Source: CAVDHB01 sp963608705 (GTDB lineage: Bacteria > Bacteroidota > Bacteroidia > Bacteroidales > Bacteroidaceae). From it: 24,112 nt of DNA. The notes below the pieces were generated by a model that searched no databases, was not told the DNA's origin, and worked only from the letters and a program-made list of their open reading frames with translations. Location: the NCBI GenBank assembly GCA_963608705.1, contig CAVDHB010000056.1, positions 1-24,112 on the forward strand, in the 5' to 3' direction. The position numbers and the translations under genes are program-made. Shown here piece by piece: positions 1-7,242 of the stretch; position 1 is the first letter of the stretch; the number at the start of each line of letters is the position of its first letter.

Positions 1-195
1 CCGTGAGTAGTGACTCCTTATTCACCGTGTTTGACTCTATGTAATGAAGAGGTTGGACTGGAGAGTATAAGGTTGTCTCAATGCAACGCACCTTTTTTCT
101 GTCTTATAAATAGAAATTACTGCACATTGAAAATCTTCTTCTCTGTGTGTACTTTATGAAGGGAAATGGACGAAAAAGTGAAGGACTATGCTACA

Positions 196-332
196 ATGTA
201 GGCCCATCTCCAGTGATTTTATGTCGTTTTATGTAGGTTAAATGTAGTTTTTATGTAGGTAACATCCCTATTTTTACCATATTACAAACTGATAGCCAGT
301 GATTTAAAAATGTTTGATGTAGTTATGTAGGC
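196..332 (+). repeat. ATGTAG(G/T) short repeats, partly 11-bp phased
   Basis: ATGTAGG/ATGTAGT occurs at 196, 231, 242, 253, 317 and 325. The copies at 231, 242 and 253 are exactly 11 bp apart, about one helical turn. The 10-mer CCAGTGATTT occurs at 210 and 297, so the block may be a decayed duplication. This could be a cluster of protein-binding sites or remnant repeat DNA; nothing here decides which. Confidence 0.5.
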
Positions 333-469
333 AAATTCACGAAAAGACGTTTGGCAGGAAGGGGATATTATGTTTAATAAGAAAAATCGTGTGTCTGTAT
401 TTTCTAAAATGATTTCCCCCAAACATACCACCGTACTATCTTGGTGATGGTTCCGGGTCTCATGGTCGT

Positions 470-553
470 TTTTTACGGTGAATAATAAAATTTCTGCGGT
501 GAGTTACGAAATTTCTGCGGTGAGTAATTTATTTTCTACGGTGAGTTACAAGA
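470..553 (+). repeat. 21-bp tandem (iteron-like) array, four copies
   Basis: Four units of exactly 21 bp (470-490, 491-511, 512-532, 533-553) share the core TTTCTRCGGTGAGTTAC, with CGGT starting at 476, 497, 518 and 539. The last two units are also present, inverted, at the right end of the window. There are no variable spacers, so this is not a CRISPR array. The regular spacing of two helical turns suggests a protein-binding array, but no replication or partition gene is visible. Confidence 0.75.
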
Positions 554-799
554 GCTTATACACCGTGCGGGAGATATGCTAAAAGAATACAATGATTATC
601 CGCTATCATACCACTAATCAACATTGTTTAGGTAGAGACACGATTTATCGCGTCTCCGCTTTTCATAGTGTAATCACAGATACAAGTCATCATAGATGAA
701 TGTGGAGACGCGATGAATGGAGACGCGATGAATCGCATCTCTACTAGTTTAGTCGTTATATTGCAATGTGCAAAACAGTGGTATGTTTGCGGATAATCA
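516..799 (+). repeat. Left arm of a ~280-bp inverted repeat
   Basis: This stretch matches the reverse complement of 23837-24112 almost base for base, with a few substitutions and one diverged patch (about 744-775). It includes the end of the 21-bp array and the whole element at 593-799. Homology stops sharply at the inner edge (799/800). At the outer edge the partner copy is cut by the end of the window, so the true repeat may be longer. Confidence 0.9.
593..799 (+). mobile_element. MITE-like element with ~22-bp terminal inverted repeats and internal REP-like palindromes
   Basis: The ends are inverted copies: TGATTATCCGC...CATACCACT at the left, and its complement ending in GCGGATAATCA at the right, with about three mismatched bases in the middle. 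Inside lie two outward-facing palindromes of the type GTAGAGACGCGAT / ATCGCGTCTC (about 632-656 and 719-744). The GTAG or GGAG foot is the hallmark of REP sequences recognised by RAYT (REP-associated tyrosine transposase) proteins. The element is non-coding. No clear target-site duplication is visible. It may be a miniature transposon or a paired REP unit (BIME). Confidence 0.6.
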
Positions 800-896
800 A
801 TTATTTTATATATGCCCAAAAGAATAGCTGAAGTGTTTTAAACTTTTCTACAACCTTATTTGTGAGAGGCTTTATGTGGATAAATGAGGCAAAAAT

Positions 897-930
897 GCAA
901 AAGGCTTCGATGGCCATCGAAGCCTTTTGC
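897..930. repeat. Perfect 34-bp palindrome
   Basis: Two 17-bp arms (897-913 and 914-930) are exact inverted copies with no loop: GCAAAAGGCTTCGATGG and its complement. A degenerate second version, AGGCTTCG...TGAAGCCT, follows at about 946-968. With no spacer it resembles a dyad operator or a cruciform more than an ordinary terminator, although the T-run on either side would allow bidirectional termination. Confidence 0.8.
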
Positions 931-1174
931 GATGGCTAACGAAGAAGGCTTCGATAAGGAATGAAGCCTATTGCATGCACAAGCGAATGTTTTCGGGCGG
1001 AGAACTGTTCACGGACTATATGCTAAACGATGGTTTTATTTCTGTGTCTTACTTCTGAAGAAATCTGAAAGGAAGTAAAAGTTTAAACCACTTCGCTTCT
1101 CGTGAATTCAACAAGCAAGTGCAATTTGCGAAATATATTTGTGAAAGCACTTCTGCACTTTTGACACACTGATG

Positions 1175-1223
1175 AATAAAAAACGCAATACTACTTCATC
1201 CGCCGTTGAAGTAGTACTGCGTT
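1175..1223 (-). terminator. Rho-independent terminator of the sensor/regulator operon
   Basis: The arms 1182-1198 and 1207-1223 pair over 17 bp with one mismatch, leaving an 8-nt loop. Read on the minus strand, the stem is followed directly by a T-run (TTTTTTATT). It lies about 40 nt beyond the regulator stop codon. Confidence 0.8.
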
Positions 1224-1237
1224 GCTTGTGGAAGTCA

Positions 1238-1260
1238 TACTTCATCCGCATTGGAAGTAT
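1238..1260 (-). terminator. Second hairpin directly after the regulator stop codon
   Basis: ATACTTC...GAAGTAT forms a 7-bp stem. Its core resembles that of the neighbouring terminator hairpin (both contain ACTTCATCCGC), 46 bp apart, so it looks like a tandem duplication of the same hairpin. It lacks a T-run and probably does not terminate alone. Confidence 0.5.
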
Positions 1261-1261
1261 A

Positions 1262-2041
1262 TCACAGCATCTCCAGCTTCTCTTTTATTTTGGAGTAATA
1301 GCGGCGTGAGGCGATGATTTCCATCTTGTCGAAAGGGGCGTAGAGTGTGCACCGGAGCGTGGAGTTCTCGATGGAGGAGAGATATTCCACATTGACGATA
1401 CAACTCATGTTTACCCGCAGGAAGGTGTTTGACAGTTTGAGGATGTCCTTGGCTTTCACGTTCATGCGCATACGGTGGCATTTGCCGGAAGTCAGTGTGA
1501 CTTCCCAGCATCGGCAATCGTCCTTGTACTGGAAGCAGAGAATCTCCGAGTAGCGCAGGAACAGGAGGTCTGTCATGGTCTGAAGGCAGAACTTTGTGTG
1601 CTCGTCCAGCAGACGGCGGAGAGACTGCTCGAAGTGGTTATGTATGTCCGTGAGCTGTTCCTCCCGCACACGTTGGATGATGTGGGCCAACTCTTCTTGC
1701 TTGTAGGGCTTCAGCAGGAAATCGAAGGCAGAACTTCTTAGTGCGTCCAGCATGTATTTGTCGAACGCACTGTAAAACACCACGTGCATATCCGAGTGGA
1801 TATACTCCTTTATTTCTCTCAGCAGCTCGATGCCGCTCATCTGGGGTAGTTCCATGTCGAGAAACAGCAGGTCGGGTTGTTGTTTGATAATGCTTTTCTG
1901 CGCCTTTAGCGGAGAGGTCTCGGTTTGTACAATTTCTAAATCCTCGTATGTTTTCAAGTCGTTTTCCAACGTGGTGATGGACATTGGCTCATCATCCACG
2001 ATGAATACGGTCGTTTTGTGTGGTATGTTCATGTCTGTCAC
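1262..2041 (-). CDS. LytTR-family response regulator
   Basis: This is a cytoplasmic DNA-binding response regulator. Residues 11-120 form a receiver domain: acidic pair D16-D17, phosphoacceptor D62 in LFLDMELPQMSG, S91 in the switch position and K111 in LLKPYK. Residues about 150-259 form a LytTR DNA-binding domain (FLRYSEILCF, then FLRVNMSCIVN). The first codon at 2041 is GTG and overlaps the kinase stop as GTGA, which implies translational coupling; ATG at 2032 is an alternative start. The partner is the histidine kinase just upstream. Phosphotransfer would come from H473 of that protein, and the output is probably transcriptional activation through direct repeats. A candidate operator lies ahead of the kinase gene (4112-4162), so the pair may regulate itself. 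The target genes are unknown. Confidence 0.93.
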   Translation of the reverse strand: MTDMNIPHKTTVFIVDDEPMSITTLENDLKTYEDLEIVQTETSPLKAQKSIIKQQPDLLFLDMELPQMSGIELLREIKEYIHSDMHVVFYSAFDKYMLDALRSSAFDFLLKPYKQEELAHIIQRVREEQLTDIHNHFEQSLRRLLDEHTKFCLQTMTDLLFLRYSEILCFQYKDDCRCWEVTLTSGKCHRMRMNVKAKDILKLSNTFLRVNMSCIVNVEYLSSIENSTLRCTLYAPFDKMEIIASRRYYSKIKEKLEML

Positions 2042-4044
2042 AGTTTATATTCGTAATGGTAAGGGATGAAGACAGAGGTAAGCGTCCCTTTGTCTGTGCT
2101 ATCCGGATGGGCGAGACTGATATGGAATGTCGCTTTCCGGCTGTTGCTTTTGTTGAGTAGTTCGATAGTGTGGAAGAGTACTTTCAGGCCTGTGCCAGTG
2201 CCTCGTTTCTTGTGAGGAAGCGCACCGGGTAAGAAGCCTTTTCCGTTGTCTTTGATACGTATGTCTATTCCCTCGTGTTGGTTAATGATGTCGATAGTGA
2301 TACGTTTGTCCGTGCCTTTTGTGTCGGTGAAAGCGTGTTTCAGGGCGTTCTCCACGGGAATCTGGATGACCATAGAGGGGATGAGTGTGTCTAACGCCAC
2401 CTCTGAACCTATGTGCCATTCTATGACAGGGGAGTCTGGGTTGGCTTCCTTGCGAAGTGCCGCGAAATTCTTCACCAGCGTGATTTCCTCTGTCAAGGGG
2501 ATGGCGATATGGTCGGATATGAGTAGGTTGTCCCGCAGTACATTGATGAAAAGAGACAAGATGCGCTCCAGCGAGGGATATTGCTTGAACAGGGGCATGA
2601 TGCCGTTCAGCACATTGAACATGTAATGGGGCGATACTCTGTTTCGGATGTTCTCCATACGCAAGGAGTCCACGTTTTTTCGCTGACGGAGAATGCGTTG
2701 CTCGTTCTTGTGTTTCCAGAAAATGAACAACAGCAGTGCGAGCAAAAGTCCAGCCACTAACAAGGCGATGGTGTTTCGCTGATAGGCTAATTGTGTGTTC
2801 TTGTCTTTTATGGTGAGGTTTCTTCTCAATAGCGTAGTGTCTTGCGTATAGCGGTAGTCCTGTTCCCGGATGTTCGCCGTATTTCGGATGTTCCGCAGTG
2901 AGTCGTCGTATAAATCCACGATGTTCCGCAAACGGTAAGCCTCCTTATAGTTGCCCGTCTGTGCGTAGTATTCCATCATGCGGCGGTAATGCAGGAACTT
3001 GTTCTGGGGTGCTATCTCTATGGCGTGCTTGTTCCGTTGTAGATAGCGGAAAGCCGTGGCCGGGTCTTTCTCGCACAGGGCCAAGTTCGCGTACAGACTG
3101 TTCAGGTAGAAAGTGAGTTGGATGTTTCGACGGGGATGCGTATGGATGAACTTCTTTGTCTTGTCCAGGTAGAACCGGGCGGAATCGTACTGGTGCAGCA
3201 GTGTGTAGATTTCTCCGAAGTTCCCCTCCACGATAGTCTGGCTCTCTTCGTCCTTCAGCTTTTTGGCTACGGCATACGCTTTCTGAAAATAGGGAAGAGC
3301 CTCCGTATATTTCTCCTCGTGGTAGAAAATGTTTCCTCTGGAGTTGTAGAAATAGAAGGTGGCGTAGTTGTTTGTGGCCGGGATATGTTTTTCCGCTATT
3401 CCGAAATAGTAGTTCGCCAGTGGAAAGTTGTGCAGTTCCCCATAGGCCATACCCATGCCGGCATAGATGGAAAAGTCCATGCGGTGGTCTTGCAGCGAGT
3501 CGGCGGCCATTTTCGCTTTCCGGTAGTAGTGGGTGGTCATCATAGTGTTTCCCTTCATCCGGTAGTTGTCGGCGATGTAGACCAATACCTCAGGCAGCAA
3601 GAAGCGGTGGGTGGTCTGGTACAGGCTGGAGCAAGTGCGGGTGAAAAAGGCGAGGGTGGAGTCTGTGTTGTTCACGTAAGACAGACATCCTTTAGTGTAC
3701 CAGTATTCCGCTTTCAGTATGTGGTCTGTCCGGGGATGCCGCCGCAAATACGCCTCGCACTGTCGTAATGCTTGTGTAGCCTTTTCCGGATGATTGGTTC
3801 TGGCGAGACAGACTCCGATATACAGGTTCAGCCTTTGAACGGACAAGCTGTCCTTCTCTCTCTTTTGCGCTTTACGAAGCCGGGCAAGAGTGTGTGCGGG
3901 ATTGCTTCTGATTGAATCCAGACTTTGTGCGATGAGGCTGTCCGTGCGTGCATACTCATCGTTTTCCCTTTGTGAGGAGCAAGACACTTGGCACACAGCA
4001 AAAGAGACAACAAGTATTATATATGGAATGATCTGTTTAATCAT
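2038..4044 (-). CDS. TPR-containing sensor histidine kinase (LytS/His_kinase type)
   Basis: This is the membrane sensor kinase for the regulator that follows. It has an N-terminal export signal (residues 1-22, ending VSCSS; C22 could be lipidated, but the box is imperfect). A long periplasmic sensor region of tetratricopeptide-type helices follows (about 35-385), with a coiled linker, one transmembrane helix at about 425-443 (TIALLVAGLLLALLLFIF) and a cytoplasmic kinase core. The phosphoacceptor is H473 in VSPHYMFNVLN, the His_kinase family signature. The ATP site has the N box (PVENALKHAF, N566), the G1 box (DNGKGF, 599-604) and the G2 box (GTGTGL). TPR sensors of this shape are common in Bacteroidales, but the ligand cannot be deduced. 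A TATCTTTG -7 element lies 26-33 bp upstream of the start codon, so the pair has its own promoter despite following priA on the same strand. Confidence 0.92.
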   Translation of the reverse strand: MIKQIIPYIILVVSFAVCQVSCSSQRENDEYARTDSLIAQSLDSIRSNPAHTLARLRKAQKREKDSLSVQRLNLYIGVCLARTNHPEKATQALRQCEAYLRRHPRTDHILKAEYWYTKGCLSYVNNTDSTLAFFTRTCSSLYQTTHRFLLPEVLVYIADNYRMKGNTMMTTHYYRKAKMAADSLQDHRMDFSIYAGMGMAYGELHNFPLANYYFGIAEKHIPATNNYATFYFYNSRGNIFYHEEKYTEALPYFQKAYAVAKKLKDEESQTIVEGNFGEIYTLLHQYDSARFYLDKTKKFIHTHPRRNIQLTFYLNSLYANLALCEKDPATAFRYLQRNKHAIEIAPQNKFLHYRRMMEYYAQTGNYKEAYRLRNIVDLYDDSLRNIRNTANIREQDYRYTQDTTLLRRNLTIKDKNTQLAYQRNTIALLVAGLLLALLLFIFWKHKNEQRILRQRKNVDSLRMENIRNRVSPHYMFNVLNGIMPLFKQYPSLERILSLFINVLRDNLLISDHIAIPLTEEITLVKNFAALRKEANPDSPVIEWHIGSEVALDTLIPSMVIQIPVENALKHAFTDTKGTDKRITIDIINQHEGIDIRIKDNGKGFLPGALPHKKRGTGTGLKVLFHTIELLNKSNSRKATFHISLAHPDSTDKGTLTSVFIPYHYEYKL

Positions 4045-4069
4045 AGTTGTATCATCGCTAAGTCATAGG

Positions 4070-4077
4070 CAAAGATA
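4070..4077 (-). promoter_or_regulatory. Bacteroides -7 element of the kinase/regulator operon
   Basis: On the minus strand the sequence reads TATCTTTG, matching TAnnTTTG. Transcription would start near 4063-4066, leaving a leader of about 20 nt. No convincing -33 element is visible, which fits a promoter that needs an activator. Confidence 0.55.
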
Positions 4078-4111
4078 AGAACTTTTTTATAAAATGGAAA
4101 TATGAAAAGTC

Positions 4112-4162
4112 TTTACCTGATAACATTATGCCTAAGTGGTATGTAATTATGCTTAACTGGTA
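4112..4162 (-). promoter_or_regulatory. Candidate LytTR operator: direct repeats at 21-bp spacing
   Basis: Read on the minus strand, TACCAGTTAAGCATAAT (4162-4146) is followed exactly 21 bp later by TACCACTTAGGCATAAT (4141-4125). A weaker third copy, TATCAGGTAAA (4122-4112), follows. LytTR proteins bind paired 9-bp direct repeats of the form [TA][AC][CA]GTTN[AG][TG] separated by 12-13 bp. The first repeat fits 8 of 9 positions and the spacing is right. The site lies upstream of the kinase -7 element, where an activator would bind. Confidence 0.5.
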
Positions 4163-4163
4163 T

Positions 4164-6608
4164 TTATAGTGGATCCATGTCGTAGTAAAATACCAATGAC
4201 TTATCGGCTTCTTGCTTTACGGTCTTCAAGTAGTGGCGTACAGTATTGAGCGGTGCCGTGTTTTCAATCTTCAAGATAATAGTGCGTATGAAGAGTGACT
4301 GTATGCGAGCTACTACGGGCTTGTCTGGGCCGAGAATCCGAGGACCGAACAGCTGGCGAAGCTTGGCGGCAATGTCTTGCGCCAAGTGGTCGAGCAGTAC
4401 GGAATCCCTGTGTTTCAAATAGATATAGATGAGGTGGGTATAAGGTGGGTAGTGGAAGAGTTTGCGTTCGGCTAATTGTGACTGGAACATACCTTGATAG
4501 TCATTGTGTACAACTTGGTCTATCAATGGCAAGTCAGCGTTCTTTGTTTGTAGCAAGACGCGTCCTCGTTTTCCGGCTCTTCCAGCTCTTCCGGCCACTT
4601 GTTCCAGCATTTGGAAAGCTTTCTCATACGCCCGGAAGTCTGGATAGTTCAGCATGGTGTCAGCGTTCAGGATGCCCACCACTCTCACATGGGCGAAGTC
4701 CAGTCCTTTAGAGACCATTTGAGTGCCGATGAGAATGTTCGTTTTTCCGGAAGCGAAATTGGCGAAGATGCGTTCATAAGCCGTGCGGGTGCGGGCTGTG
4801 TCCAAATCCAGGCGGGCGATGACGGCTTGAGGGAAGAGTTCCTGCACCTTGTCTTCCACTTTCTCCGTGCCAAATCCACGGGTGAAGAAGTTTGTCTCGC
4901 CACAGGATGGGCAGCTGGATGGTATCTGGGTAGTATATCCGCAATAATGACAGGTGAGGGCGTGCAGGCGTTTATGGTAGGTCAACGCTACGTCGCAATG
5001 TGGGCAGTGAGGTACCCATCCGCAGGTTTTGCACTCGATGACCGGGGCATAGCCTCTTCGGTTTTGGAAGAGGATGACTTGCTCACCGTCCTGCAAGGTC
5101 TGTCTGATTTCGTGTATCAACTCGTGTGAGAAATAGCCGTCTGTCTGTTTCTTTCGCTGGGCTTCCTGCATGTCAATGACGCTTATCTCAGGCAATTCGA
5201 TGTGGCGGAAGCGTTGGGTGAGGCTGACCAAACCGTATTTCCCTTCTTGGGCGTTATGGTAGCTTTCAATGGAAGGGGTGGCCGTGCCGAGCAGCACGTG
5301 GGCTTTGCACCATGTGGCCATCATGATAGCCGTGTTGCGGGCGTGATAGCGGGGTGCCGGGTCTTGTTGTTTATAGGTGTTCTCATGCTCCTCATCCACA
5401 ATGACCAGTCCCAGCCGTTGGAAGGGGAGGAACACGGAGGAACGCACACCTAATAATAAAGGATAAGGCGTGGAGGACAGCTGCTTTTGCCAGATTTCCA
5501 CTCGTTCCGCATCGGAATATTTGGAGTGGTAGATGCCCAACTGGCTGCCGAAGACTCTCCGCAGACGTTCGGTGATTTGGGTGGTGAGGGCTATTTCTGG
5601 AAGAAGGTAGAGTACCTGTTTTCCTTCTTCCAAAACTTTTTTGATAAGATGTATGTAGATTTCGGTCTTTCCGCTGGCGGTCACGCCGTGCAGCAGGCAG
5701 ACAGTTTTTGATTGGAACGCTTGCGTTATTTGTTGATAAGCGGTGGTTTGCGCTTCGGATAATGGAGGAAGCGTGGAGGCTGCCTCTCCTGTGTTTTCTC
5801 CAAGTCGGGTTACGGCTTCCTCACTGATTCGGAAGATGTTTTTTCCAATCATGGTACGGAGAATGCCGTTTGATACATTGGCTTTGGCCAACAGACGGGC
5901 TTTGTGGATGCGGCTTGTACCACATTCGTCCGTTAATTCCATGAACACTTGAAAGAGCCGGGATTGTTTTTCCGAACGGGCTAAATGTTCCGTTTGAACT
6001 TTGAAAAAAGTAGCCGACTTCTTCATGGGTTCCGTCAGTTCCACCCATTCTTCCGTCTTGGGTTTGTAGGTGTGTTGCAGGCTTTCTTTCATCTCCACCG
6101 CTTTCTTTTCCATCAGGGTGTGCAGTACGGAGACGATGTTTGGCTTGGTGTATTTCTTTTCCAACTCCCGGACACGGTATTCTTTACTTTTATAAAGGAT
6201 GCGCCATAAGGTACGTTCATCTTCCGTGAATTGCTGGAAAGCCTCAAAGGCCGGATTGACACGGACGCAACTCTCGCTTTCCAGCTTCATGCCGGCAGGC
6301 AATGCCGCTTTGTACACATCGCCTATGGAACAAAGGTAGTACTGTGATATCCATTTCCATAAACGGAGCTGTTCGGGAAGGACAATGGGGGAGTCATCCA
6401 TCTGTGCGATGACTTCTTTGATTTCAAAGTCGCCTTGGGGCTTTGTTTGATGTAGACGGACTACCAAGGCGGTATAGATTTTCTTTTGGCCGAATGAGAC
6501 TACTACCCTGCAACCAGGACGGAGCGACTGCTCCATCCCGGCAGGCAGGCTATAAGTGAAAACTCCCTCTAACGGGAGAGGGAGTATGACATCGGCGTAG
6601 TGGGTCAT
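4164..6608 (-). CDS. priA: Primosomal protein N' (replication restart helicase PriA)
   Basis: PriA recognises stalled or D-loop-like forks and unwinds them 3'->5' to reload the replicative helicase. Visible features are an N-terminal fork-binding domain (residues 1-110), Walker A GVTASGKT (308-315), the DEEH box (405-408), motif III GTATPS (441-446), the helicase C-lobe motifs GTQMVSKGLDF (628-638) and QVAGRAGR (670-677), and a zinc module of eight cysteines in four pairs (C526/529, 535/538, 553/556, 566/569) inside the helicase domain. At 814 residues it is normal for Bacteroidetes PriA. Its start codon lies 3 bp after the stop of the barrel protein gene, so it is the last gene of the aminopeptidase operon. 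No terminator is visible before the kinase promoter, so some read-through into the kinase gene is possible. Confidence 0.97.
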   Translation of the reverse strand: MTHYADVILPLPLEGVFTYSLPAGMEQSLRPGCRVVVSFGQKKIYTALVVRLHQTKPQGDFEIKEVIAQMDDSPIVLPEQLRLWKWISQYYLCSIGDVYKAALPAGMKLESESCVRVNPAFEAFQQFTEDERTLWRILYKSKEYRVRELEKKYTKPNIVSVLHTLMEKKAVEMKESLQHTYKPKTEEWVELTEPMKKSATFFKVQTEHLARSEKQSRLFQVFMELTDECGTSRIHKARLLAKANVSNGILRTMIGKNIFRISEEAVTRLGENTGEAASTLPPLSEAQTTAYQQITQAFQSKTVCLLHGVTASGKTEIYIHLIKKVLEEGKQVLYLLPEIALTTQITERLRRVFGSQLGIYHSKYSDAERVEIWQKQLSSTPYPLLLGVRSSVFLPFQRLGLVIVDEEHENTYKQQDPAPRYHARNTAIMMATWCKAHVLLGTATPSIESYHNAQEGKYGLVSLTQRFRHIELPEISVIDMQEAQRKKQTDGYFSHELIHEIRQTLQDGEQVILFQNRRGYAPVIECKTCGWVPHCPHCDVALTYHKRLHALTCHYCGYTTQIPSSCPSCGETNFFTRGFGTEKVEDKVQELFPQAVIARLDLDTARTRTAYERIFANFASGKTNILIGTQMVSKGLDFAHVRVVGILNADTMLNYPDFRAYEKAFQMLEQVAGRAGRAGKRGRVLLQTKNADLPLIDQVVHNDYQGMFQSQLAERKLFHYPPYTHLIYIYLKHRDSVLLDHLAQDIAAKLRQLFGPRILGPDKPVVARIQSLFIRTIILKIENTAPLNTVRHYLKTVKQEADKSLVFYYDMDPL

Positions 6609-6611
6609 CGG

Positions 6612-7217
6612 TTAGAATACATAGCCCACATAGACTTGCCATGTGTTGCGTTTGCTCTTGATGTAAGTCCCGTCATCGTCGTAGAATCTTCCTGTTTTAT
6701 TGAACGTGAAGTTGTAATTCGCTCCTATGTCGAAGTGGCCTCCAAGGCGTGAGCCGAAACCTACGTTGAAGCTCTTTGTCCATGTCTCGGAACGATAACC
6801 GCTGTTCGTGTCGAAGTAGTAGTTCTTCTTTCCGATACGCCAGTCGAACTGAGGTCCGGCCTGTAAGTACAGGCTGGCGAGTGAGCTAAGTCCGAAACTG
6901 TATTTAAAGTTGATGGGAATGTCAATGTATTGTTCCGTCTTGGAATAACTTTCACCATCCATTTGATAGAGGTTGGTGCGTCGTTGGTCGAAGAGCAATC
7001 CGGCGTTTACTCCCAGTCCTACCATTGGAATTTTGAACTCAGCAGTAGGGCCGATGAACCATCCCGTACGGTTGGCAGGATTGGTCAAGGCTCCTCCATC
7101 GTATTTCAGTTTGCTGATGTTCATACCGCCTCTCACTCCGAAACGCAGTTGTGCGTGGGCGGGTTGTGCGCAAAGTGCGGCCAATGCCAGCAATGGCAAT
7201 ACAAGTGTCTTTTTCAT
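6612..7217 (-). CDS. Small outer-membrane beta-barrel protein (PorT/OMP_b-brl type)
   Basis: This 201-residue exported protein has a clear signal peptide (MKKTLVLPLLALAALCAQPAHAQ, cleaved after residue 22 or 23). The mature part starts LRFGVRGGMNISKL and consists of alternating amphipathic strands rich in Tyr, Phe and Gly, ending in the aromatic C-terminus YVGYVF typical of outer-membrane barrels. This matches the small 8-strand barrel family common in Bacteroidetes (outer membrane protein beta-barrel domain). Its specific role is unknown. It lies 25 bp downstream of the aminopeptidase gene and 3 bp upstream of priA, all on one strand, so the three are probably co-transcribed. Nothing in the sequence links its function to either neighbour. 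Confidence 0.85.
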   Translation of the reverse strand: MKKTLVLPLLALAALCAQPAHAQLRFGVRGGMNISKLKYDGGALTNPANRTGWFIGPTAEFKIPMVGLGVNAGLLFDQRRTNLYQMDGESYSKTEQYIDIPINFKYSFGLSSLASLYLQAGPQFDWRIGKKNYYFDTNSGYRSETWTKSFNVGFGSRLGGHFDIGANYNFTFNKTGRFYDDDGTYIKSKRNTWQVYVGYVF

Positions 7218-7242
7218 TGTTGTTTTGTGTGTTATAGGGTTA

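Larger units (their letters stand above)
1..1261. other. Gene-free, repeat-rich intergenic region
   Basis: No open frame here looks like a gene. Stops are frequent and the few short frames lie in repeats. The stretch holds phased ATGTAG repeats (196-332), a 21-bp tandem array (470-553), a ~200-bp element with terminal inverted repeats (593-799), a perfect palindrome (897-930) and the terminator hairpins of the minus-strand regulator gene (1182-1260). A weak hairpin followed by a T-run near 70-98 might end a gene lying left of the window. Repeat-motif sequence in both orientations (CCGTGAG, TTCACCGTG) is also visible at 1-31. Confidence 0.7.

Noticed and set aside
470..553. Possible CRISPR array
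   Set aside because: The 21-bp units are contiguous with no unique spacers, and no cas gene is present; the same holds for the 22-bp array at 12452-12539.
593..799. Target-site duplications flanking the MITE-like elements
   Set aside because: The flanks of each copy do not match each other; a shared left flank of both copies reflects the larger repeat, not a duplication.
628..819. 63-residue frame on the minus strand in the left repeat
   Set aside because: It is made of the repeat palindromes (duplicated FIASPFIASP-type sequence) and spans the terminal repeat; no sign of coding.
975..1058. 27-codon frame on the plus strand
   Set aside because: It is short, has no ribosome binding site or promoter element, and shows no feature beyond chance length.
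3118..3768. 216-residue frame on the plus strand
   Set aside because: It lies antisense inside the histidine kinase gene, has Val/Gly-rich low-information sequence and no recognisable domain; the kinase frame carries all motifs.
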